A stretch of DNA of 64,000 nt, taken from contig NZ_JAAIKC010000001.1 of the NCBI RefSeq assembly GCF_010820665.1, positions 930,001 through 994,000 of the forward strand. Reading direction: 5' to 3'. Below the pieces are notes generated by a model. It did not search any database, was not told where the DNA came from, and saw only the letters and a program-made list of their open reading frames with translations. Origin of the DNA: Paenibacillus sp. SYP-B3998. Lineage in GTDB: Bacteria > Bacillota > Bacilli > Paenibacillales > NBRC-103111. Below, in pieces: positions 18,283 to 26,002 of the stretch (the stretch's first letter is position 1; each line of letters begins with the position of its first letter). A program made the position numbers and the translations under genes.

Positions 18283-19377
18283 ATGGATCGAGATCAATTG
18301 GTTGCAAGCAGTATCTCCATTATTAGTCTGAATCAACATCCGCGAGGGGGTTATGTGGCTTCCCCCTTATTTGCGCCTTATACATATAGTTGGTTAAGAG
18401 ACGGCACTTTTATTGCTTATGCGATGGATCAAGTTGGTGAGACAGACAGCGCGGAGCAGTTCTATCGCTGGATACATTATGCACTTAAGGATAAGCGAAG
18501 CATCGTAGATGATCTTATCGGTAAGCATGAGCGCAAGGAATGGATCGATCGTTCTGAATTTATGGGGACTCGTTATCATTTGGATGGTCGAGACGATCGT
18601 TCGGAGTGGGGGCATTTTCAATTAGATGGCTATGGCGCTTGGCTGTGGGGGATAGTGGAGCATATTCGTGCAACAGGAAATTACGCGATTCTTGAGGAAC
18701 TTCGCGAAAGTGTCGAGATCACGGTTGATTATTTGATGATATTCTGGCACTATCCTAATTTTGATTGCTGGGAAGAATTCCCTGAATTCGTTCATCCAGC
18801 TACGCTTGCATGCGTGTATGGTGGATTAAAAGCTTTGGGCGAGTTGGAGAATCGTGCTGTTTTGCTTGAAAAGGCGGAGCAGATACGTCAGTTTATTATG
18901 GATCATGCCATTAAGGACGGTCGCTTTGTCAAGTCGATTCAGTGCGTGAATGAGAACTGGCAGCCTGCGCTTCCTGGCGTTGATGCAAGTTTACTTTGGC
19001 TCGCAGTTCCATTTGGCGTGTGTGTTCCTACGGATCCCATTATGCAGCAAACCGTATCCGAAATCGAGCGGGAACTCAAGCAAGGGGGCATACAAAGATA
19101 CGAAGCTGATGTCTACTACGGTGGCGGCGAGTGGCTTCTATTGACCGCTTGGTACGGCTGGTTCAAAGCAGAGGCTGGCGATCAAGATGAGGCGCGTCGC
19201 TGTTTAACATGGATAATCAGCAAAGCGGATGCATTAGGAAGGCTTCCTGAGCAAGTCGGCGATGTAGTTCGGAATCCTGCTGCTCGCGAGGAATGGATTG
19301 CCAAATGGGGAGAACCTGCTCTGCCGCTGCTTTGGTCACAAGCGATGTTTTTGGTGCTATCTAACAAATTGAAATAA
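18283..19377 (+). CDS. GH15-family glycoside hydrolase, catalytic domain only
   Basis: A 364-residue alpha/alpha-barrel protein of the glucoamylase/trehalase (GH15) family. Segments seen are YTYSWLRDGTFIAYAMD near residue 34 and the two catalytic carboxylate motifs, CWEE (Glu164/165) and RLPEQVGD (Glu323), both intact. It lacks a signal peptide and lacks the N-terminal beta-sandwich domain of typical bacterial GH15 enzymes (600 residues or more), so it is probably cytoplasmic. Substrate (maltooligosaccharide, trehalose or other glucoside) cannot be told. AGGAGG at 18266 favours ATG 18283 over the GTG at 18271, which overlaps the site. Confidence 0.88.
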   Translation: MDRDQLVASSISIISLNQHPRGGYVASPLFAPYTYSWLRDGTFIAYAMDQVGETDSAEQFYRWIHYALKDKRSIVDDLIGKHERKEWIDRSEFMGTRYHLDGRDDRSEWGHFQLDGYGAWLWGIVEHIRATGNYAILEELRESVEITVDYLMIFWHYPNFDCWEEFPEFVHPATLACVYGGLKALGELENRAVLLEKAEQIRQFIMDHAIKDGRFVKSIQCVNENWQPALPGVDASLLWLAVPFGVCVPTDPIMQQTVSEIERELKQGGIQRYEADVYYGGGEWLLLTAWYGWFKAEAGDQDEARRCLTWIISKADALGRLPEQVGDVVRNPAAREEWIAKWGEPALPLLWSQAMFLVLSNKLK

Positions 19378-19425
19378 GGATAGCTCCCCCTAACGACGGG
19401 TAAATTGTAAATGGGGGTGATTCTT

Positions 19426-19641
19426 ATGCCGGATGTCAAATGTGCAGTTGCCAATTGCGAATATTGGACGCAAGGCAATCGTTGCAACGCGAATTCCATT
19501 ATGATCGAAGTAGATCAGCACGCTACTGCCAATTACAAAGAGGAATTTGCTGGAGAATCGTTTGGGAGCGACCATCAAGATGCGGCTAATAAAGCTGCGA
19601 GTACATGCTGCCATACCTTTGAGTTCAAGAAAAGTAAATAG
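19426..19641 (+). CDS. DUF1540 small cysteine-rich protein
   Basis: 71 residues with the pattern DVKCAVANCEYW...GNRCNANSIMIE...STCCHTFE: several Cys in the spacing of DUF1540 proteins, which are thought to bind metal and are common in spore formers. GGGGGTGA at 19413 lies just before ATG 19426; an upstream in-frame ATG at 19411 overlaps that site. Function unknown. Confidence 0.85.
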   Translation: MPDVKCAVANCEYWTQGNRCNANSIMIEVDQHATANYKEEFAGESFGSDHQDAANKAASTCCHTFEFKKSK

Positions 19642-19664
19642 TTTTAAAACATCGCGGAGGCAAT

Positions 19665-20099
19665 ATGAAAAATGACGATGTCCCTATCGACAAAATGACG
19701 AAGGAACGCTTTCAGCAGGATCAACTCCGTATAGAGAGCGGGTTGGGTCACAAGGAAGAATACGCAGCTGAGATTGCCTCTCCGATGCGTAGGATCACCT
19801 ACGCAGATCAATATAAGGCTGTGAAAGCGGAGAGAAGTGAGGCTCGATCTGAAACTGTACAAGATGAAGAGATAGAGGAGTTAGTTGCAGCTGTAACTCG
19901 CAATAAAGCGGTTGGCTATATGGCCTTGTTTGTTGCGTTAGCTGCTCTTTTTGTGTGGCCTGTACTGTTGGGGGTCTCTGGTATTATTTTAGGTATTATT
20001 GCATTCTTTTATGGAAACAAAGCGTTGGGAACTTGGTCTATTGCACTTGGTTTCATCGCCGTTGCTGCTTATTTTTTATTAGTTCCCTTTTATGCGTAA
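19665..20099 (+). CDS. Small membrane protein, unknown
   Basis: 144 residues. The first ~80 are soluble, charged and Glu/Arg-rich. Two or three membrane helices occupy residues ~88-143, with GVSGIILGIIAFFYGNKALGTWSIALG in two-helix arrangement like DUF4190-type tails. GCGGAGG precedes the ATG. It follows the DUF1540 gene by 23 bases, so probably co-transcribed, and ends at an intrinsic terminator. No function can be assigned. Confidence 0.7.
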   Translation: MKNDDVPIDKMTKERFQQDQLRIESGLGHKEEYAAEIASPMRRITYADQYKAVKAERSEARSETVQDEEIEELVAAVTRNKAVGYMALFVALAALFVWPVLLGVSGIILGIIAFFYGNKALGTWSIALGFIAVAAYFLLVPFYA

Positions 20100-20111
20100 C
20101 CAGAATTAGAG

Positions 20112-20140
20112 CAAGCCGAGCGATCGGCTTGTTTCTTTTT
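20112..20140 (+). terminator. Intrinsic terminator
   Basis: CAAGCCGA (20112-20119) and TCGGCTTG (20124-20131) form a perfect 8-bp stem with a GCGA loop, then TTTCTTTTT. Confidence 0.85.
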
Positions 20141-20274
20141 ATTTGAGGATGAAAAATCGGATTATTCGGGTTTCAGAAGGTTTATTGGCGGGTAAGGTAC
20201 CATTGTTGGTGATTATCTACCCCTATGCTTCCGTTTGCTCGTACTTTTTGACTTCAGGAGTCATAAACGCACCT

Positions 20275-20302
20275 TTGAATGCTTACAGTATTATTATATA
20301 AT
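20275..20302 (+). promoter_or_regulatory. Predicted SigA promoter of the CNNM/CorC gene
   Basis: TTGAAT (20275-20280) and TATAAT (20297-20302) are spaced 16 bases apart, 40 bases upstream of the gene. The intergenic stretch 20141-20274 shows nothing else recognisable. Confidence 0.55.
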
Positions 20303-20342
20303 AAAAAGTGATATTTCAATTTTAAATTGACTTTTAAGGGAG

Positions 20343-21731
20343 GTGTACCTACTCTCCTTGGTGCGCATATGCACTTTAGAGGGGATAGGTAAGGTATTGG
20401 ATGATCCTTTACCCGCAACGTTGATTAGTTTCTTATTAATGCTTGGTTTGGTGTTGTTAAACGCATTTTTCGTGGCTGCTGAATTCGCAATGGTTAAAGT
20501 AAGAGGCAGTCGAATCGATACACTGGCGGAAGAAGGCCACCGGAATGCGAAATTTGCCAAAGGCATTATCAATAATCTCGATGCATATTTATCTGCTTGT
20601 CAGCTAGGCATTACACTTACTTCGCTCGGATTGGGTTATGTCGGCGAACCGACATTCGCCAAAATTTTAGAACCGATCCTCGGTCCCTTGCATTTACCGG
20701 ATTCGGTGTTTCACACTATTACATTTTTTATTGCTTTCTCGCTTATGACTGCACTGCATATTACGTTAGGCGAGCAATTCCCTAAAACATATGCTATCCG
20801 GAAAGCAGAGCAAGTGACCTTATTGGCCTCAGGTCCGATGATCATCTTTTACAAAATTATGTATCCTTTCATTTGGATATTGAACGGAATTTCCAACTGG
20901 ATGCTGCGGCGTGCCGGGATCGAACCTACGACCGAGCATGAAATAGCGCACACCGAGGATGAGATCAGAGTCCTTATGAAAGAAAGCCACAAAAGTGGTC
21001 ATATCGATAACACAGAGCTTACGCTTGTTGATAATATATTTGACTTCGCAGAGACCACAGCCAGAGAAATTATGATTCCTCGAACGGAAATGGAATGTCT
21101 GTATGCAGGGCTATCCTACGCGGAAAATCTTGCCATTGCGATTAAAGAAATGCGCACGCGGTTCCCTGTTTGCGATCCCGATAAAGATAATATTATTGGA
21201 TTCGTCCATATTAAGGATCTCTTAAAGCCGGATGCGAACCTTAAAGGTATTAAAAAAATTATTCGACCGATTACAACGGTCCCGGACTCCATTCATATTA
21301 GTGATTTGCTTAAAATTATGCAGAAGCGTAAAAGTCAAATGGCACTGCTCATTGATGAATACGGTGGAACTTCTGGTTTGGTGACGCTTGAAGACATTAT
21401 GGAAGAGATTGTTGGGGAAATTCAAGATGAATTTGATGAGGAACGTCCAACGATTGAAATCAAAGATGACTTCACGTTTTCCATCGACGGTTTGTTGTTG
21501 ATTGATGAAGTAAACGAATATTTTGGGATTGATATTGAATCTAATGACTACGATACGATTGGCGGATGGATTTATTCGCAAACCGAAATTTCTCCGATAA
21601 AGAACCAACAAGTTATGTATAATGATGAATTACTATTCATTGTCGAAGAAACCGATCATTTACGCATTTCACGTGTAATGGTACGTAAACTATCTGAACA
21701 AAATGAGCTATTGCAGCAAAACATCTCTTGA
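20343..21731 (+). CDS. CNNM/CorC-family (hemolysin-like) membrane protein with CBS pair
   Basis: About 462 residues. An N-terminal DUF21/CNNM transmembrane domain (LVLLNAFFVAAEFAMVKVRGSRID, QLGITLTSLGLGYVGEP) is followed by a cytoplasmic CBS pair (TAREIMIPRTEM..., GGTSGLVTLEDIMEEIVGEIQDEFD) and a CorC_HlyC transporter-associated domain. Family members handle magnesium or cobalt export, and the 'hemolysin' name is historical. The start is uncertain: GTG 20343, TTG 20358 or GTG 20361 could each be used behind AAGGGAGG, and TTG 20397 is also possible. A strong terminator follows. Confidence 0.92.
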   Translation: MYLLSLVRICTLEGIGKVLDDPLPATLISFLLMLGLVLLNAFFVAAEFAMVKVRGSRIDTLAEEGHRNAKFAKGIINNLDAYLSACQLGITLTSLGLGYVGEPTFAKILEPILGPLHLPDSVFHTITFFIAFSLMTALHITLGEQFPKTYAIRKAEQVTLLASGPMIIFYKIMYPFIWILNGISNWMLRRAGIEPTTEHEIAHTEDEIRVLMKESHKSGHIDNTELTLVDNIFDFAETTAREIMIPRTEMECLYAGLSYAENLAIAIKEMRTRFPVCDPDKDNIIGFVHIKDLLKPDANLKGIKKIIRPITTVPDSIHISDLLKIMQKRKSQMALLIDEYGGTSGLVTLEDIMEEIVGEIQDEFDEERPTIEIKDDFTFSIDGLLLIDEVNEYFGIDIESNDYDTIGGWIYSQTEISPIKNQQVMYNDELLFIVEETDHLRISRVMVRKLSEQNELLQQNIS

Positions 21732-21738
21732 AAGAATG

Positions 21739-21770
21739 AAGGAACAGTCTAAGGGCTGTTCCTTTTTTTT
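21739..21770 (+). terminator. Intrinsic terminator after the CNNM/CorC gene
   Basis: AAGGAACAG (21739-21747) and CTGTTCCTT (21756-21764) form a perfect 9-bp stem followed by a run of T. Confidence 0.9.
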
Positions 21771-21867
21771 AGTATGCCGATCCTATTTATTAAAATTGGG
21801 GATGGTCGTAGGGGCTCAAAACGTGTACAATGAAAGCAACAACTATGGACAGAAACGAGGTCTCAGG

Positions 21868-22566
21868 ATGAACAGCATCGATCCTAGAGTTATGAAAGAA
21901 CTGCTGCAGCTTCAACTGCTGAATAAGATGAGCTTGATATCAGGCGATTCGTCGACATCAAGCTCTGATGGCTCGGGAGACTTCAGCGCTCTTTTGGAGA
22001 CTGTGATGGGACAAGCTTCGGGCAATAGCAGCCAGGGTCAAGACCCGTTATCCACATTACTTGGCAAGACGAGCAGCATGGTGCCAAATTCACTCGGTGC
22101 ATTGAATAAAGCATATACCCCATTGCAATCAGTTAGCAAAGCCACTGCTACCTCACAGTACGATGATGTTATTCAAGCAGCTAGCAATCGCTACGGCGTT
22201 GATACATCACTTGTTAAGGCCGTTATTCAGCAAGAGTCGGATTTCAATCATCAAGCGGTATCAACAGCAGGTGCGAAAGGCCTGATGCAGCTTATGGATG
22301 GAACAGGAAGCGGCTTTGGTGTGACGAACCCTTTTGATCCGAAACAAAATGTGGATGCCGGGACGCACTTTCTAAGTAATCTCATGAAGAAGTACAATGG
22401 GAATGAAGGGGTTGCGCTCGCTGCGTATAATGCAGGACCTAACCGTGTAGATCGATTAGGAATCCAAAACGATCAGGATTTGGCGAACAAGCTTCATTTA
22501 TTACCCAAAGAGACACAAGCTTATGTAAACAAAGTACTCGGGTACAAAACGAGTTTTACCTTATAA
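21868..22566 (+). CDS. Lytic transglycosylase (SLT) domain protein
   Basis: 232 residues. The SLT domain occupies residues ~100-225: IQAASNRYGVD, the catalytic-Glu motif VIQQESDFN, STAGAKGLMQLMDGT, and ALAAYNAGPNRV, all standard for soluble lytic murein transglycosylases that cut the MurNAc-GlcNAc bond. The N-terminal ~90 residues are Ser/Gly/Gln-rich, without a clear signal peptide, as in Bacillus YjbJ-type proteins. GAGG lies 8 bases before ATG 21868. The frame runs further upstream into the preceding gene, but that part crosses the terminator and is not coding. Confidence 0.9.
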   Translation: MNSIDPRVMKELLQLQLLNKMSLISGDSSTSSSDGSGDFSALLETVMGQASGNSSQGQDPLSTLLGKTSSMVPNSLGALNKAYTPLQSVSKATATSQYDDVIQAASNRYGVDTSLVKAVIQQESDFNHQAVSTAGAKGLMQLMDGTGSGFGVTNPFDPKQNVDAGTHFLSNLMKKYNGNEGVALAAYNAGPNRVDRLGIQNDQDLANKLHLLPKETQAYVNKVLGYKTSFTL

Positions 22567-22578
22567 AACAAGTTGTAG

Positions 22579-22616
22579 AAGGCTGATGTCCGTCTGAAAG
22601 CGGATATCGGCTTTTT
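22579..22616 (+). terminator. Intrinsic terminator after the lytic transglycosylase
   Basis: GGCTGATGTCCG and CGGATATCGGCT pair with two G-U pairs around an 8-base loop; TTTTT follows. Confidence 0.8.
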
Positions 22617-22717
22617 ATGTTGTTGGCTGAAATACTTGAGTTAATCTCTATTTTAAGTTTTAATGATGAAAGGAATCGAATCCGGTTAGGATGTAACTAA
22701 AGGGGAATGAATGAGGT

Positions 22718-23896
22718 ATGCTTTATCTGGATTATGCGGCAACGACGCCACTTTACGATGAAGTGATTGGGGCTGTTACGGAAGTGATGAGGTTGCACTA
22801 TGGCAACCCTTCATCCATTCATCGGTTGGGTATGCAGGCTGAGAAGCTAGTGCAAAACTCAAAAGAAGTGTTGGCTGGGGCTTTGGGCGTGTCGCCGAAT
22901 GAAATCATTTTTACGTCCTGTGGGACAGAAAGCAACAATCTAGCCATAAAAGGCACGGCGTATAGCTATCGGAATCGCGGAAATCATTTGATCACAACAC
23001 AAATTGAGCATCCATCTGTTCGAGAAGTGTTCCGACAGTTAGAAGCAGAAGGGTTTCGTGTTACTTATTTGCCCGTTGACAGTAGAGGCATTGTGCAGAT
23101 AGAAGCTCTGCGAGAGGCATTAAGCGATGAAACGATACTGGTAAGTGTGATGTATGTCAATAACGAAGTTGGCAGCATACAGCCGATTTGTGAAATTGGG
23201 GAAATTCTGGCGAATTACTCGAAGATTATATTCCACGTTGATGCTGTACAAGCCATCGGGAAGTTGCCGTTTCAACCACAGCAGTGGCGGGTAGATCTAT
23301 GTAGCGCTTCCGCACATAAATTTCGCGGTCCCAAAGGTACTGGTTTCTTGTATCGACGACAAGGCGTACAGCTGCAGCCTTTGCTTGCAGGAGGAGGTCA
23401 AGAATATGGGGTACGGTCAGGTACGGAAAACGTCCCTCTCCTCGTAGGCATGGCTAAAGCATTAAGGCTCTCAATGGAGAATCTTAAGACGAAGACGGAG
23501 AGACTCTACGCCGTTAGACGACGTATTGTTGAAGGGATTGCTTCTATCCCGGAGCTAACGATTTCAGGTTCTGAGCGTGAACATGAGATGGCCCCGCATA
23601 TTGTTCATTTTGCATTTGCCGGTATGAAGGCGGAAGTTGTCGTGCATGCTTTAGAGCAGAGAAATATTTATATATCTACGAAATCGGCTTGCGCTTCTGA
23701 TGCTGCTGACCCCAGCGAGGTCATGCTGGCGATGGGCTGCAGCAGGCAAAGCGCGTTGAGTGGATTACGCGTCAGCTTCTCAGACGAGCAAACAGAAGCA
23801 GATGCAGATCGATTTATAACAGCGTTACGGCAAGTTGTGAATGAGCTTGTCCCATTGTTAGTCGTGCCATCAGTCAGAAGGGGGAAGCGAAGATGA
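22718..23896 (+). CDS. Cysteine desulfurase (NifS/IscS family), ThiI partner
   Basis: A 392-residue class V PLP enzyme that strips sulfur from cysteine to form a persulfide. The PLP lysine is Lys201 (SAHKFRGPKG), the N-terminus YLDYAATTPL and VNNEVGSIQP are family hallmarks, and the persulfide-carrying Cys325 lies in STKSACAS. The stop overlaps the thiI start by 4 bases, as nifZ-thiI in B. subtilis, so the sulfur is most likely passed to ThiI for 4-thiouridine in tRNA. It carries a basic C-terminal tail (VRRGKRR). Confidence 0.94.
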   Translation: MLYLDYAATTPLYDEVIGAVTEVMRLHYGNPSSIHRLGMQAEKLVQNSKEVLAGALGVSPNEIIFTSCGTESNNLAIKGTAYSYRNRGNHLITTQIEHPSVREVFRQLEAEGFRVTYLPVDSRGIVQIEALREALSDETILVSVMYVNNEVGSIQPICEIGEILANYSKIIFHVDAVQAIGKLPFQPQQWRVDLCSASAHKFRGPKGTGFLYRRQGVQLQPLLAGGGQEYGVRSGTENVPLLVGMAKALRLSMENLKTKTERLYAVRRRIVEGIASIPELTISGSEREHEMAPHIVHFAFAGMKAEVVVHALEQRNIYISTKSACASDAADPSEVMLAMGCSRQSALSGLRVSFSDEQTEADADRFITALRQVVNELVPLLVVPSVRRGKRR

Positions 23897-25101
23897 AGCC
23901 AGATTGTATGATTTTACGATTAGGAGAATTAACGCTGAAAGGAAGAAATCGCAAGCGTTTCGAGAAAAGCGTCCTTAATCAAATTAAAAAAGTATTAGCC
24001 GCATTTCCGAATATGAGGTATATTCCTGAGTATGGCCGCGTATATGTGGAGCTAGGGGGAGCTCCTTATGAGGAGGTCTCGGTGGCGCTGCTCAAAGTTT
24101 TTGGACTGGCTTCCTTTAGTCCTGCGTACCACACTGAGCTTACGCTGGAAACTATACAGGAGCGGGCATTGACGATGATGCAAGATTTGCCTCAGCAACC
24201 AGCTACGTTTAAAGTGAGTGTTCGTAGAGTGAATAAATCATTTCCTCATGACTCGCAGCGGATGAATTATTTGGTTGGTGGCTATGTGCTGCAAGCTTGC
24301 CCAGGGCTTCAGGTGGATGTTCGCAATCCGGAGATGGAACTGCGAGTTGAACTTCGCGAGGAAAAAGCTCTTCTGTATGTAGAGGTCATGGAAGGCGCTG
24401 GGGGATTTCCGCTTGGTACAAGTGGGAGAGCGCTTCTGCTGTTGTCGGGAGGAATCGATAGTCCTGTAGCTGGTTGGTTAGCTATGCGTAAAGGGCTTGA
24501 ACTTGAAGCCATTCACTTTTATAGCTACCCATATACAAGCGAACGAGCCAAAGAGAAGGTTATCGAGCTAGCCAAACAGCTTGCCGGCTACACAAGCTCA
24601 ATTAGACTTCATCTGGTTCCGTTCACAGAGGTGCAAACATCGATTCATCGTGCGTATCAAGATAATTTATTGGTCACACTAATTCGAAGAGCCATGTATC
24701 GTATTGCGGAGAAAGTGGCCGATCGCGAAGGTCTAGAGGCATTGGTATCAGGAGAAAGCTTGGGGCAGGTTGCAAGCCAAACACTGCCTAGCTTGAATGT
24801 GATTGGCCGTGTTGTTACAATACCGATTTTGCAACCGCTGATTATGATGGACAAGCAAGAAATTGTTCGAACTGCTGAAAAAATAGGCACGTTTCCTATC
24901 TCGATCTTGCCTTATGAGGATTGCTGTTCGTTGTTTTTACCGCCATCTCCAAGCACGAATCCAAACCTTCGTATGGTAGAAAAGCTAGAAAATAGCATGG
25001 CTTTCTTACCAGAATTGATTGAACAAGCCGTGCAGCAAACGGAGACGATAGAAATTGTTCATGATCGGGAAAAAGCAAACGTCGAGCAGCACTTGTTCTA
25101 A
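23893..25101 (+). CDS. thiI: tRNA 4-thiouridine synthase ThiI
   Basis: 402 residues. An N-terminal ferredoxin-like/THUMP region (residues ~1-165) is followed by the PP-loop ATPase motif LSGGIDSPVAGW near residue 183, which adenylates U8 of tRNA. EDCCSLFLPPSPSTNP closes the core. There is no C-terminal rhodanese domain, as in other Firmicutes; sulfur is then delivered directly by the partner desulfurase, whose gene overlaps this one. GGGGAAGCGAAG precedes the ATG. Confidence 0.96.
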   Translation: MKPDCMILRLGELTLKGRNRKRFEKSVLNQIKKVLAAFPNMRYIPEYGRVYVELGGAPYEEVSVALLKVFGLASFSPAYHTELTLETIQERALTMMQDLPQQPATFKVSVRRVNKSFPHDSQRMNYLVGGYVLQACPGLQVDVRNPEMELRVELREEKALLYVEVMEGAGGFPLGTSGRALLLLSGGIDSPVAGWLAMRKGLELEAIHFYSYPYTSERAKEKVIELAKQLAGYTSSIRLHLVPFTEVQTSIHRAYQDNLLVTLIRRAMYRIAEKVADREGLEALVSGESLGQVASQTLPSLNVIGRVVTIPILQPLIMMDKQEIVRTAEKIGTFPISILPYEDCCSLFLPPSPSTNPNLRMVEKLENSMAFLPELIEQAVQQTETIEIVHDREKANVEQHLF

Positions 25102-25159
25102 AAAAAGTTATTGAAGCTGTGCGAAGCGTTTAAAAGTATGCCAGTGGAGGTTGAGAATA

Positions 25160-25840
25160 ATGGTAGATGCGCTAATTTTATTTTTGCAAATTATGTTGAT
25201 TAATATTGTGTTAAGCGGAGATAACGCGGTGGTCATAGCCTTAGCAAGTAAGAATCTTCCGCTGGCAGAGCGCAAAAGGGCAATCTGGTGGGGGGCCTTT
25301 GGGGCAATTGCCCTACGTTTAGTTCTCACACTAGTAGCCGTTAGTCTCTTGGATATTCCTTATATCCAAGCTGGAGGCTCGATCTTGTTGTTCTGGATTG
25401 CGATCAAACTGCTTACGGATGACGACAGTCATTCTAATGTGAAGGAAGCTTCTACACTAGGCAAGGCCATTTGGACAATTATTGTTGCGGATTTTGTTAT
25501 GAGTCTAGATAATGTACTGGCTATTGCTGCCAAAGGTAATGGGAACAATACCGTTATAATTTTAGGAATTGGGCTAAGTATCCCGATCATCATTTGGGGA
25601 AGCACCCTGATAATGAACTTATTGAACAAATATCCGATACTGATCTATATCGGCTCAGGCATATTAGGCTATACAGCCGGGGAAATGTTCGTCAAGGACG
25701 AGAAAATGATTGATTGGTTCTTAATGGACTACGAATTCTTACATGTTGTGATCCCAATAGCTACTACTGTATTGGTTGTTGCCATTGGATTAACAGTTAA
25801 ATGGGCACGTGCTTTCAAATTGAGAACGAGGAACGAATAG
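25160..25840 (+). CDS. TerC family integral membrane protein (YjbE type)
   Basis: About 226 residues with seven predicted helices and the two family acid motifs, NIVLSGDNAVVIALA near the N-terminus and DFVMSLDNVLAIAA in the middle. TerC proteins are linked to manganese export or metal loading of secreted enzymes. GGAGG at 25146 is 9 bases from ATG 25160; a TTG at 25151 touches that site and is less likely. It follows thiI by 58 bases, with no yybP-ykoY manganese riboswitch visible in the gap. Confidence 0.92.
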   Translation: MVDALILFLQIMLINIVLSGDNAVVIALASKNLPLAERKRAIWWGAFGAIALRLVLTLVAVSLLDIPYIQAGGSILLFWIAIKLLTDDDSHSNVKEASTLGKAIWTIIVADFVMSLDNVLAIAAKGNGNNTVIILGIGLSIPIIIWGSTLIMNLLNKYPILIYIGSGILGYTAGEMFVKDEKMIDWFLMDYEFLHVVIPIATTVLVVAIGLTVKWARAFKLRTRNE

Positions 25841-25848
25841 ATAGTTAA

Positions 25849-25890
25849 AAACCATCAAAGCTGAGCATTGTCAGCTTGATGGTTTTTTTT
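25849..25890 (+). terminator. Intrinsic terminator after terC
   Basis: AACCATCAAAGCTGA and TCAGCTTGATGGTT pair with one bulged A, then a run of eight T. Confidence 0.9.
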
Positions 25891-26002
25891 GTTTTTACTT
25901 GATCTTGAAATTTGCTTTAAACGGCTGCTCACCCGATTGAAACTTTTTTCCAATTTTGACGTCTAGAAAGGTATATAGAAAGAAATGAAGGGAGCATATC
26001 GT

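Noticed and set aside
21703-21867. N-terminal extension of the lytic transglycosylase
   Set aside because: It would overlap the previous gene and run through a perfect terminator hairpin; the ATG at 21868 has a proper site.
25102-25159. yybP-ykoY manganese riboswitch before terC
   Set aside because: The gap to thiI is only 58 bases, too short for the aptamer, and its conserved loops are not seen.
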